NCBI GenBank assembly: GCA_017545245.1
Contig: JAFWPB010000028.1
Location: 62,001 to 126,000, forward strand
Reading direction: 5' to 3'
Source of the DNA: Clostridiales bacterium
GTDB lineage: Bacteria; Bacillota; Clostridia; Saccharofermentanales; Saccharofermentanaceae
DNA: 64,000 bases
Under the pieces are notes generated by a model. That model saw nothing but the letters and a program-made list of their open reading frames with translations. It did not search any database and was not told the DNA's origin. The position numbers were made by a program, and so were the translations under genes. Shown here piece after piece: positions 40,086 through 47,719 of the stretch. Within the stretch, counting starts at the first letter, position 1. Every line of letters begins with the position of its first letter.

Positions 40086-41411
40086 ATGAAAAAACTAGTT
40101 TCCACTATTTTAGCTGCAGCCATGATCATGGGGCTTCCCGCGGGGTGTGCCAAGAAAGCGGAGGTTACGTATGAGCCGACGGTGACGGTCGAGCCGACTG
40201 CCGCGGCCGCATCTTCCGATGTTCCCCAGAATACAACAGTAAAGGAAAGCGGGAATGCGATCTTCCAGATCGCGAATGCACAGTCGGGCACTTCCTCCAT
40301 GACGGATGAAGAACTGAAGAAAGCGTACAGTCAGTTTGTGTTTGGTGTGATGAAGCGATGCGTCCAGGAAGCTAAGGGAGAGAACGTCTTGATCTCTGCT
40401 GACTCGATTCTTTTTGCGCTTGATATGACTGCAGCAGGTGCGAGCGGTACGACGCTCGACCAGATGATGAACACGATGGTTCCAGGAGCCGACAACGCAA
40501 GTGCTTTTCGATTTGGAGTAGAGCGGATGGACAGTCTTCAGAACGACACGCTCAAGATTGCCAATTCCGTATGGTTCAACAAGACCCGTGCCAGCGTGGT
40601 CAAAGATGATTTCCTTGATTATGTGGAGAAGCATTTCGATGCAAAAGCAACGGCAATCGAGTTCGGACCGACGGTAGTGGATGCGGTGAATAAGTGGGTC
40701 GAAGAGAAGACCAACGGCCGTATCAAGGATCTGCTCAAGGAGGTGGATCCGGATAGTCTCATGGTGCTGGTAAACGCCATTGCTTTTGACGGAAAATGGA
40801 AAGAGGGATACAACGAGGGGCAGGTTTGGGATGCGTACTTTACAAATTCCAGCGGAGAAGAAAAGGAGGTCAAGTTCTTGTCGGGAACAGAGGACACATA
40901 CCTTTCTTCGGAAAAAGCAACGGGGTTCATGAAGGATTACGATGATGGGAAATATGCATTCATGACGATCCTTCCGAAGGATATAACGGTGGATATCAAC
41001 GAATTCATCGCGGAGATGACGCCGGAGGAGTACTGGGCGTTCTGGGAAAACCGTCAGACTTCAGGGATCGTCCACACAATGATGCCGGAGTTTAAGACCG
41101 AGTATTCTGTAGAACTTCCGAAGACTCTGATAGACATGGGCATGACCGATGCTTTTGACGCAGGAAAAGCGGACTTCTCCAATATGGTCGACACAAACGT
41201 CTATATCAGCCAAGTGATCCATAAGACATATATCGATGTCAATCGTGACGGCACACAGGCCGCAGCAGCCACAGCCGTGGTGATGAATGAGGCCGCGGTT
41301 GAATACGACCCGAACGAACATACCGTTATTTGCAACCGTCCTTTTGCCTATGCAATCGTAGATAAGGCGACGGGTCTTCCGGTCTTCCTGGGTACTGTGG
41401 AAAAGGTGTGA
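40086..41411 (+). CDS. Serpin-family lipoprotein
   Basis: 441 aa from the ATG following GAGGGTG; the upstream open frame runs through the hairpin array and is excluded. Lipobox PAGC (Cys about 19), then a short Thr/Glu linker and the serpin fold: NVLISADSILFALDMTAAGASGTTLDQM, LKIANSVWFNK, VNKWVEEKTNGRIKDLL, LVNAIAFDGKWKEGY. The hinge of the reactive loop reads DGTQAAAATAVV, small residues as in inhibitory serpins. It is followed by NRPFAYAIVDKATGLPVFLG. It is predicted to inhibit serine or cysteine proteases at the cell surface, perhaps host or competitor enzymes. An exact 10-mer lies in it (40499). Confidence 0.92.
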   Translation: MKKLVSTILAAAMIMGLPAGCAKKAEVTYEPTVTVEPTAAAASSDVPQNTTVKESGNAIFQIANAQSGTSSMTDEELKKAYSQFVFGVMKRCVQEAKGENVLISADSILFALDMTAAGASGTTLDQMMNTMVPGADNASAFRFGVERMDSLQNDTLKIANSVWFNKTRASVVKDDFLDYVEKHFDAKATAIEFGPTVVDAVNKWVEEKTNGRIKDLLKEVDPDSLMVLVNAIAFDGKWKEGYNEGQVWDAYFTNSSGEEKEVKFLSGTEDTYLSSEKATGFMKDYDDGKYAFMTILPKDITVDINEFIAEMTPEEYWAFWENRQTSGIVHTMMPEFKTEYSVELPKTLIDMGMTDAFDAGKADFSNMVDTNVYISQVIHKTYIDVNRDGTQAAAATAVVMNEAAVEYDPNEHTVICNRPFAYAIVDKATGLPVFLGTVEKV

Positions 41412-41588
41412 TCTTCGCGCTTCACGGATGCGCTTTAAGAGAGTTCCGGCTGGCGCTTTACCATGGATGGAGACGGATTCTGAGAAGCGGTTTTTGGATT
41501 TAATGAACGTTTAAGAATTTCCCTGCTATCCTGTAGACACAAAGAAACATGACCTTGCTGTCATGCCTGTGTCGAAAGGCGGGAAAGT

Positions 41589-42905
41589 ATGAAGACGAAA
41601 TCGAATTTTAAGAAGTTTATGCTCCTCTGGGTAGGGGCGATGATCTCTTCCATCGGAAGCGGATTGACCAGTTTCGGACTGGGTGTATATATTTTCCAGA
41701 AGACCGGAAGTGCGGCGGATATGGCTCTTGTGACATTACTGGGCTTTCTTCCGACACTGCTTCTCAGTGTTCCGGCCGGTGTGCTCGCCGATAAATATGA
41801 CCGCCGCATTCTCATGATGATCGGGGATGGACTGTCAGCGATGGGCATCCTCTTTATCCTCGTCTGCATGATGACCGGCGAAGCACAGCTCTGGCAGATC
41901 TGCATGGGCGTGTTTGTCAGCGGCAGCTTTTCTGCTTTGCTGGAGCCGGCGTTCCGCGCGACGATTACCGATCTTCTTACCAAAGAAGAGTTCTCCAAGG
42001 CCAGCGGACTGGTATCGATGGCAGGAAGTGCACGTTATCTCTTTTCCCCGATCATCGCGGGACTTCTGCTGAGTGTTAGTGATGTCAAATTGCTTCTCGT
42101 GATCGACATTTGCACATTCGTCCTGACGGTTGCTGGCGTGGCAGTGATCCGCAAGAGCATCGCTAAGAAAACAAAGGAAGACGACAAGCCGTTCCTGGCA
42201 AGCATGAAGGAAGGCTGGACGTTCCTGCGTCAGAAGAGAGGGGTCTTTGTTCTGGTTATTCTCTCTTCGGTGATCACACTTTTTATCGGAATGTTCCAGA
42301 TCCTGGCGGAAGCAATCGTGCTTTCTTTCACCGATGCAAAAACACTTGGTATTGCCGAGACGATCTGCGCTAGTGGCATGCTTGTTTCCGGAATCCTTCT
42401 TGGTATCCGCGGCATTAAGAAAGGCTTCGTAAAAGTACTGAGTCTGTCGCTCATGCTTTCCGGACTTTTCATCATCGGATATGGACTCTTCGAAAACATC
42501 TACCTCATCAGTGCTTTTGGATTCTTATTCTTCGCGGCGATCGCCTTCTCCAATAACAGCCTGGACTATCTGGTCAGAACGAACATCCCGGACGAAGTAC
42601 AGGGAAGAGTCTGGGGCCTGATCGGCTTCATCTCCCAGATCGGATATGTAATTTCCTACGCCACTTCCGGCGTCTTCGCGGACTTTCTTGGTGACTTGAC
42701 CGGACGCGGCGTCGGACGCGGTTCCGCCATGGTCGTCATCATCTCCGGCATCTGCCTCATCGTCATCTCCGCCAGCGTCTATCTGGTGAAGAACATCCGC
42801 AGGCTGGAGACAGAAAGCGAGGCTGCACCGAAGCATGCGTCTGAATCTTCGTCTGAATCAAAAGACAATCAGACGCATTTTCAGACAAATGAAGCAAATG
42901 TCTGA
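41589..42905 (+). CDS. MFS transporter, drug-efflux type
   Basis: 438 aa with 12 predicted membrane helices. The helix 2-3 loop motif is GVLADKYDRRILMMIGD (motif A-like), and the middle loop KSIAKKTKEDDKPFLASMKEGWTFLRQKRG separates the two halves. It belongs to the MFS group with macrolide or enterobactin-type exporters; the substrate is unknown. The hydrophilic C-terminus (HASESSSESKDNQTHFQTNEANV) is encoded entirely by the GTCTGAA hairpin array, and the stop codon is part of a GTCTGA word. So the array appears to have replaced or extended the original 3' end. Confidence 0.85.
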   Translation: MKTKSNFKKFMLLWVGAMISSIGSGLTSFGLGVYIFQKTGSAADMALVTLLGFLPTLLLSVPAGVLADKYDRRILMMIGDGLSAMGILFILVCMMTGEAQLWQICMGVFVSGSFSALLEPAFRATITDLLTKEEFSKASGLVSMAGSARYLFSPIIAGLLLSVSDVKLLLVIDICTFVLTVAGVAVIRKSIAKKTKEDDKPFLASMKEGWTFLRQKRGVFVLVILSSVITLFIGMFQILAEAIVLSFTDAKTLGIAETICASGMLVSGILLGIRGIKKGFVKVLSLSLMLSGLFIIGYGLFENIYLISAFGFLFFAAIAFSNNSLDYLVRTNIPDEVQGRVWGLIGFISQIGYVISYATSGVFADFLGDLTGRGVGRGSAMVVIISGICLIVISASVYLVKNIRRLETESEAAPKHASESSSESKDNQTHFQTNEANV

Positions 42906-42959
42906 ACTTATGTCTGATTCAAGGAAAAATCAGACGCATTTTCAGACGTTTTCTTTTTA
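42839..42959. repeat. GTCTGAA hairpin array at the MFS gene end
   Basis: Two double-word hairpins: GTCTGAAtcttcGTCTGAATC against AATCAGACgcattTTCAGAC, and GTCTGAActtatGTCTGATTC against ATCAGACgcattTTCAGAC (to 42947), followed by GTTTTCTTTTT. The two-words-per-arm design matches the TGTTCTAT arrays. The second unit with its T-run could act as terminator for the MFS gene. Confidence 0.85.
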
Positions 42960-43691
42960 TCGCATTAATCCTCCGTGGAAAAAGCACTCGTACACTTTCG
43001 TGCCTGCGTGAAAGATTTCTTCATAACCTTGAAACCAGGCGATGTCGCCAGTGACTTTGCAGGTGTAGGTGTACTCGCCGGAGGAGTAGTGCTCGGGGCC
43101 GCGGTAGGGGAGTTCACGCGTAGCCGCGCGGAGGGCTTCTTTCAGAAAGTCACCACTGAAGTTTTCGCCAAGGACACGCCCGCAGTAGTTCATCGCGTAG
43201 AGTGCGCGGGACGCAGTGACGGATGCAGAAGCGGAAGTGGCGCCGGATACAGACGCGGAAGCGCCGCAGTTTTTGAAGACCGCTTCTTCGCCGGCGAAGA
43301 TTTCTCCGCCGACATACGTGTCGATATAGGTGTAGCCGTCTTTTTCATATTTGTAGTCATGGGAAGCGGGGCGGGAGGCCTCGACTTCGTTTGAAAAACC
43401 GGCGTAGGTGTTGCGGTTTGCTTCGAGACGGAAGCCGATCAGCGCATCGATCTCAGATGACTCGGTGTCAGCGACAACAGGACGCGACTGACAGTCTGCA
43501 TCTTTCACGAGATAGTCGACAGTCACATTGAACATGGAACTGATGCTGATAAGGTTTGAGATGTCCGGATACCCTTGCCCGGACTCCCACTTCGCGACTG
43601 CCTGGCGCGACACATTCAGTGCGGCGGCCAGGTCCTCCTGGGTCATGCCTTTACTCTTTCGGATCAGTTGCAGTTTCTCTGGAAAAATCAT
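42957..43691 (-). CDS. XRE-family transcriptional regulator with DUF5680-like domain
   Basis: 244 aa from the ATG with GGAGG 8 nt upstream. The helix-turn-helix (about 5-60) reads LQLIRKSKGMTQEDLAAALNVSRQAVAKWESGQGYPDISNL. The rest resembles the DUF5680 domain (GYTYIDTYVGGEIFAGEEAVF...ALYAMNYCGRV...FLKEALRAATRELPYRGP), which probably binds a ligand. An Ala/Ser/Val repeat (ASASVSGATSASASVTAS) interrupts the domain and looks like an insertion. It converges with the MFS gene. Target unknown. Confidence 0.8.
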   Translation of the reverse strand: MIFPEKLQLIRKSKGMTQEDLAAALNVSRQAVAKWESGQGYPDISNLISISSMFNVTVDYLVKDADCQSRPVVADTESSEIDALIGFRLEANRNTYAGFSNEVEASRPASHDYKYEKDGYTYIDTYVGGEIFAGEEAVFKNCGASASVSGATSASASVTASRALYAMNYCGRVLGENFSGDFLKEALRAATRELPYRGPEHYSSGEYTYTCKVTGDIAWFQGYEEIFHAGTKVYECFFHGGLMR

Positions 43692-43846
43692 AATCTTGAC
43701 CTCCGCTCTTGATACCTGCATTATACCGCGAAAGAGGGCAGAGGTTCTATCAACCGGAAGTGGGAGAACGTGCTACGAAAAGTTGCGCGCCAGCCGGAAA
43801 TGCAGATGATTGCATGGCGACTGGCGCGTGAAATGTAATTTTGGTT

Positions 43847-44320
43847 TCAGACCTTACTCTTTAATTCCTCAAAAGCACGCAGGATCAGGGGCTTATTGAG
43901 CGGGTCGAGATCGTCGGGCAGGTCTTCGAAGGAGAAGAAGCGCTGTTCAGTGACTTCGTCTTCCTGGATCTTCGGTTCGCCGTGGTATTTTCTGCAGAAG
44001 AAGACTGCGCCGGCACAGTAGATCTCGTCGCCGTTTGGGTAGGTGTAGTGTGTCTCTTTTCCTGATTCGAGGGAAAAGAACTCGATTTCGTCGCAGATGA
44101 GACCGGATTCTTCTTTGGCCTCGCGGATCGCGGCTTCCTCGAAGCTTTCGCCTAACTCCAGAGAGCCGCCGGGCCAGCCCCAGAAACCATTGTCCGCCCG
44201 CTTCTGCAGCAGGATCTCGTTTCTCTCATTCACAAAGAGGATGCCCGCACCCGCCATGATCAAAGGACGATGGCAACGCTTCGGACCAAGTTCTTTTCGA
44301 AGGTCTAAAATGTAACTCAT
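43847..44320 (-). CDS. Nudix hydrolase
   Basis: 157 aa from the ATG with AAAGGAG. The Nudix box GGSLELGESFEEAAIREAKEESGL matches GX5EX7REUXEEXGU fully (about 55-78). It hydrolyses nucleoside diphosphate-X compounds; the substrate cannot be told. It follows the second Nudix gene by 42 nt, in which CTGGTTCA/TGAACCAG form a hairpin, so the two are probably one transcript. Confidence 0.9.
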   Translation of the reverse strand: MSYILDLRKELGPKRCHRPLIMAGAGILFVNERNEILLQKRADNGFWGWPGGSLELGESFEEAAIREAKEESGLICDEIEFFSLESGKETHYTYPNGDEIYCAGAVFFCRKYHGEPKIQEDEVTEQRFFSFEDLPDDLDPLNKPLILRAFEELKSKV

Positions 44321-44362
44321 AAAAACTCCTTTCTGGTTCAACCCTGTGAACCAGAGGGAGGT

Positions 44363-44863
44363 TCACAAGATTATGTGGTGGAAGTCGTCGTTGATGACGT
44401 GCAGCACATGACCGCCATCGATGGCTTCCTTCAATTTGGTTTTCAGCATGACCGGCCGGACGTCGTAGTTGTCGATCTCGTCCAGGTCGATCCACACCAG
44501 CTCTTCGTTGGTGTCGGTTTCTTCCTGAAAAGCACTTCCTTCCGGAGCTTCCATCAGGTAGTAGAACTCCAGGATGTGGCAGAACTTGTCTTTGATTCGT
44601 TCGTCGAGACGGTCGCCCGAGAAGAAATTTTCACAGATGATGCCGGGACGGATGGCCTTGCACTTCACGCCGGTCTCTTCGAAAACCTCGCGCTCGATGC
44701 AGTCTCTCGATGTTTCGCCAAGATGCACTGCACCGCCGATCATGTAGTAGTAGCCTTCCAGAAAGTTCTTCACAAAAAGCATCTTCTTTCCGCGCAGAAT
44801 GATCGCGCCGGTACGGTAGCGGAAATAGTAATTCTCCTTCGCTAGATAACAATCAAATTCCAT
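44363..44863 (-). CDS. Nudix hydrolase
   Basis: 166 aa from the ATG 8 nt after GGGAG; the in-frame GTG three codons earlier overlaps that site. The Nudix box GGAVHLGETSRDCIEREVFEETGV fits the consensus, with CIEREVFEETG holding the metal-binding Glu residues. Only moderately similar to the downstream Nudix gene, so this is not a recent duplication. An exact 10-mer lies in the gene (44528). Confidence 0.9.
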   Translation of the reverse strand: MEFDCYLAKENYYFRYRTGAIILRGKKMLFVKNFLEGYYYMIGGAVHLGETSRDCIEREVFEETGVKCKAIRPGIICENFFSGDRLDERIKDKFCHILEFYYLMEAPEGSAFQEETDTNEELVWIDLDEIDNYDVRPVMLKTKLKEAIDGGHVLHVINDDFHHIIL

Positions 44864-45009
44864 GTCTGTCACTCCCTTCCTTGTTGCACATTATTGGTGG
44901 AAAATGCGCTGATTATAACACTTTTGAAGAGGAGAGCGCAACAGTTTTATACTACGCGTCAAAAAAGATGCGAAGCGGGGTGGAAGATGGTCGTTACCAG
45001 CAGCTTTGC

Positions 45010-45504
45010 TCAGGGAAGAAGATCGACGGAAAGGATGTGCCGTGCCGGGAAAAATTCGTATAGATGCAGCGTGGTCACTTTTCCCTCGAATGGGCCAAAA
45101 GCACTGATCACGTGGGGCAGGGCCTGGCAGATGACTTCAGGTTCTTCGATGAGCATCGTCGTGTGCGGCGTCCAGTGGTAACTGCTGCCGAATGTCTCGC
45201 GGAGCTTCAGGAGCGCGGCGTTTGTGTTCGGTTCGATGAACATGGTGTTGCCGCCCTGGAAGATGCCGATGTGGTTGAACGTCACTTCAAAAGAGGAGGT
45301 TTCAGAAGCAACTCTCTTCACACGCTCGATCAAGTCCTTTTCCTGGTCGGTCGGAAACGATTCCAGCGTGATATGCATCGGAATATTCTTCGTCTGCCAT
45401 CCCTCAAAACCCGCTTCGTACAGCTTGTTCTGAATGCCCGAAAGGTACTTTTCCGTCTCGTCATCGTAACCGGCCAGAATGTAAAGTGCTTTGTTTTCGC
45501 TCAT
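45010..45504 (-). CDS. 2'-5' RNA ligase-like (2H phosphoesterase) protein
   Basis: 164 aa from the ATG with GGAGG. Two HxTx-type motifs, HITL (in PMHITLES) and HTTM (in WTPHTTML), mark the 2H phosphoesterase superfamily, whose members cleave or join 2'-5' or cyclic phosphates in RNA or nucleotides. Between them is FNHIGIFQGGNTMFIEP, typical of the family. It lies 41 nt downstream of the MerR-methyltransferase gene in the same direction and may share its transcript. Confidence 0.85.
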   Translation of the reverse strand: MSENKALYILAGYDDETEKYLSGIQNKLYEAGFEGWQTKNIPMHITLESFPTDQEKDLIERVKRVASETSSFEVTFNHIGIFQGGNTMFIEPNTNAALLKLRETFGSSYHWTPHTTMLIEEPEVICQALPHVISAFGPFEGKVTTLHLYEFFPARHILSVDLLP

Positions 45505-45545
45505 ATTTTTCCTCCCTGCCACGCCATGCCGCGCGGCTGCCAAAA

Positions 45546-46727
45546 TCAAAGATAACAGTGCGAGAAATTCGCTTTGAAGGGGATGCGGATCCCGCCGTCT
45601 TTCTCAATCTTTTTGTTGAAAAAAGTGAGGATTTTCTCCTCGTTTTTGTTGAAGAATTTCTCCTGGTTCTGGAAGACTTCTTTCATCTTCTCAAGTAGCT
45701 CCGCCGGGTCCGTGTAGCAGAATTCGTTTTGCACCGTCACGGGCTCGATCTTCCGGAAGTATTTCTGAAGTATCGCGTCACACGCTTCCTTCGCTTTCTT
45801 CTGCTCCGAAATCATTTCCGTGGGAAAAGGGGCGGCGATGTGCATTTCTTGAAGTTCTTCTGTGAAGAAGAGAACCCAGGAACTGACGGAAGGCCCGTTG
45901 TAGGAGAAGAAACCACCCTTGGCCAGTGCTTTTGAAGAAGCAGCGATCAACGCTTCCGGATCCTTGAGCTCGTAGTTCAGGTAATGGGCGACGATGCGGT
46001 CGTATTTCTTGGTCTTACCGATCTTCTTCCATGTGGACTCCTGCTCAAGGTCTTCGAATTCCAGGTCGATCTTTACGCCATCTGGAAGGGAGCCGCGGTG
46101 CTCTTCCAGAAAACCAGCGAAGTTGTCCGCCCAGCTGCCGTGAATGTCGTAGGCGAAGATGTGCGTTCCGACCGGGATCCGGCTCCAGTTGTTGCGCCAG
46201 AGTTTGGCGAACCCGCAGCCCAGATCGAGGACCTTCGAATCCGGCTGAAAATCGAGGGAACGGAAGATCTTTTCGTACCAGTCCTCGTCGGTGGTCTGGT
46301 GCTTCTCCGAATCGAGGTGGAACTTGTCCGCGCGCTGGTCGAGATGGATGCTTTGCACGATTTCGGCAACGTCATCCCAGTCGAGAGAGGAGGCATTTCT
46401 GTCCAGGGTCCTTTGGATGACATCGATGACTTTCGTGATCTGATCGCGCTTTTCTTCCATGGCTGAAAGCTGTATCCGAAGCGCGCCTTCAATGTCGGCA
46501 GCCTCGCCACTGGTGATGTTGTCTCGGATCTCCTCAAGGGAAAAACCAATCTGTTTCAGCGCCACGATCTTTTCGAGGATCTGGAGCGAAGCCTGGTCGT
46601 ACAAACGGTAATTTCCATCCGAATACCCCGTCGGTTTCAGTAATCCCTTCTCATCGTAAAGACGCACCGCTTTCTGCGACACACCCGCCTTCTTCGCAAT
46701 CTCGCCCGAAGTCATTTTCTTGTCCAT
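45546..46727 (-). CDS. MerR-family regulator fused to a SAM-dependent methyltransferase
   Basis: 393 aa from the ATG after AAGGAGG. Residues 1-75 are a MerR DNA-binding domain (MTSGEIAKKAGVSQKAVRLYDEKGLLKPTGYSDGNYRLYD), then a helical dimerisation region to about 130. A class I methyltransferase begins with KVLDLGCGFAKLW (motif I) near 170. It continues with FAYDIHGS, RIVAHYLNYELKDPEALI and LAKGGFFSYNGPS. A MerR domain joined to a small-molecule methyltransferase suggests a drug- or metabolite-inducible enzyme that controls its own gene, as the promoter also indicates. The substrate is unknown. Confidence 0.9.
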   Translation of the reverse strand: MDKKMTSGEIAKKAGVSQKAVRLYDEKGLLKPTGYSDGNYRLYDQASLQILEKIVALKQIGFSLEEIRDNITSGEAADIEGALRIQLSAMEEKRDQITKVIDVIQRTLDRNASSLDWDDVAEIVQSIHLDQRADKFHLDSEKHQTTDEDWYEKIFRSLDFQPDSKVLDLGCGFAKLWRNNWSRIPVGTHIFAYDIHGSWADNFAGFLEEHRGSLPDGVKIDLEFEDLEQESTWKKIGKTKKYDRIVAHYLNYELKDPEALIAASSKALAKGGFFSYNGPSVSSWVLFFTEELQEMHIAAPFPTEMISEQKKAKEACDAILQKYFRKIEPVTVQNEFCYTDPAELLEKMKEVFQNQEKFFNKNEEKILTFFNKKIEKDGGIRIPFKANFSHCYL

Positions 46728-46759
46728 GTGAACAACCTCCTTGCTGCTTCTATGATACC

Positions 46760-46790
46760 ACCATAAAGCGTGCCCCTGGGGGAGAGTCAA
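46760..46790 (-). promoter_or_regulatory. MerR-type autoregulated promoter
   Basis: On the minus strand TTGACT (46785-46790) and TATGGT (46760-46765) are separated by 19 nt, the overlong spacer typical of MerR-activated promoters. The spacer centres on the dyad CCCCCAGGGG (46773-46782), a likely operator. It lies 33 nt upstream of the regulator's own start. Confidence 0.8.
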
Positions 46791-46867
46791 CCCCTGATTG
46801 TATTTTTCCGTACTAAGTCCTCGGGCTTTGCCCTGCGGAAAAGTACGAAAAATACAATCAGGGGTTG
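46788..46867. repeat. Nested hairpin element with 25-bp outer stem
   Basis: Arms of about 25 bp (46788-46813 and 46843-46867, one bulge) read CAACCCCTGATTG... and its complement. Inside, on the plus strand, is TAAGTCCTCG-GGC-TTT-GCC-CTGCGGAAAA. It overlaps the -35 of the MerR-type promoter and has no T-run, so it is not an ordinary terminator. The stretch from here to 47028 has no gene; it contains three CCCCACA(A/G) repeats (near 46897, 46940, 47016) of unknown meaning. Confidence 0.85.
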
Positions 46868-47028
46868 AAGAGAGGTGAGTGCGAGGTTGGGGATGCCCCC
46901 ACAAGACAGAAAAGTCCTGTGCTGCAAGGTTGCAGAAGACCCCACAAGAGAAAAAGAAACACCTCCAGCGCAGTGGACGTACAAATGGAAACCTAAGACT
47001 CACCTGCGTAGGGAGCCCCACAAAATGA

Positions 47029-47101
47029 ACACCCCTTTGCTCTGCAAGTTCCGCAGGCGCTTCGCGCCGAGGACTGTCCGATGCCTAGAGCAAAGGGGTG
47101 T
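47029..47101 (-). terminator. tRNA-Arg terminator carrying a nested hairpin element
   Basis: Minus-strand arms ACACCCCTTTGCTCT and its complement form a 15-bp outer stem directly after the tRNA. The interior reads CAGTCCTCG-GCGC-GAA-GCGC-CTGCGGAAC, a full nested-element core. TTCATTTTG follows the outer stem. Confidence 0.8.
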
Positions 47102-47107
47102 GAATGT

Positions 47108-47182
47108 TGGCGCTCCGAGCAGGAATCGAACCCGCATTGGCAGTACCGGAAACTGCAGTCCTATCCGTTGAACGATCGAAGC
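47108..47182 (-). tRNA. tRNA-Arg (anticodon CCG)
   Basis: Folded by eye: acceptor GCTTCGA/TCGGAGC, D-arm GTTC/GGAC, anticodon stem GCAGT/ACTGC with loop TTCCGGT (anticodon CCG, reads CGG), four-base variable loop, T-arm GCGGG-TTCGAAT-CCTGC, discriminator G, and an encoded CCA end. All stems close with only G-T wobbles. Confidence 0.97.
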
Positions 47183-47192
47183 ATGTAGAAGT

Positions 47193-47221
47193 ATTATAGC
47201 CGTTGTGATTTCTATTTTCAA
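47193..47221 (-). promoter_or_regulatory. Promoter of tRNA-Arg
   Basis: On the minus strand TTGAAA (47216-47221) and TATAAT (47193-47198) are separated by 17 nt; the -10 ends 10 nt before the tRNA 5' end. Confidence 0.9.
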
Positions 47222-47273
47222 CTTGAGAGAAGAGGGAACGGGAGATTTCTATTGCCGCCCGGTGTACACCAAA

Positions 47274-47497
47274 TTTACCGCCACAAAGTGCTTTTCCAGA
47301 CGATTCGGCGGTATAAAAATGATTACCGCAAAAATACAAAAAGCGCTGAAAATGGCGGTAATTTCAGTCCTTTTTTGAGAGATTTCTTTGACATTTACCG
47401 CCCTCAAAGCACTTTCCCTCGGATTTGGCGGTGATCGACCCTGAAATGACGGTGATTTTACCGCCAAATCGCGACGCTTCGGTTGTTTTGGCGGTAA
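47274..47497. repeat. TTACCGCC hairpin array
   Basis: At least four pairs of TTTACCGCC...GGCGGTA(A/T): 47274-47313, 47321-47362, 47393-47432 and 47457-47497, plus single words. The loop of the first holds an exact AAGTGCTTTT (47286), and the loop of the third holds CAAAGCACTTT, nearly its reverse complement. The region lies between the tRNA promoter and the large membrane protein gene. Confidence 0.85.
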
Positions 47498-47520
47498 TGC
47501 CTTTTCGAGTGTAGAAAGTG

Positions 47521-47630
47521 CGCGGATGGAACGGCTGACTGGTGTTGCCGAAGGAGGTGCGTAAGGCGTACGCGCGGATGGAACGGCTGACTGGTGTTGC
47601 CGAAGGAGGTGCGTAAGGCGTACGCGCGGA
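47521..47630. repeat. 52-bp tandem repeat
   Basis: A 52-bp unit starting CGCGGATGGAACGGCTGACT occurs twice in exact tandem (47521, 47573) and begins a third, diverging copy at 47625. It lies 100-200 bp before the large membrane protein gene. No promoter was recognised between it and that gene. Confidence 0.9.
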
Positions 47631-47719
47631 TGAAACGGCCGTCCGCCGTTCCCGAGAATAGTGCATTTCGCGGGAATCTGTGGTTAAATGGAATGGTTGG
47701 ATGAAACTACATTTCTGAA

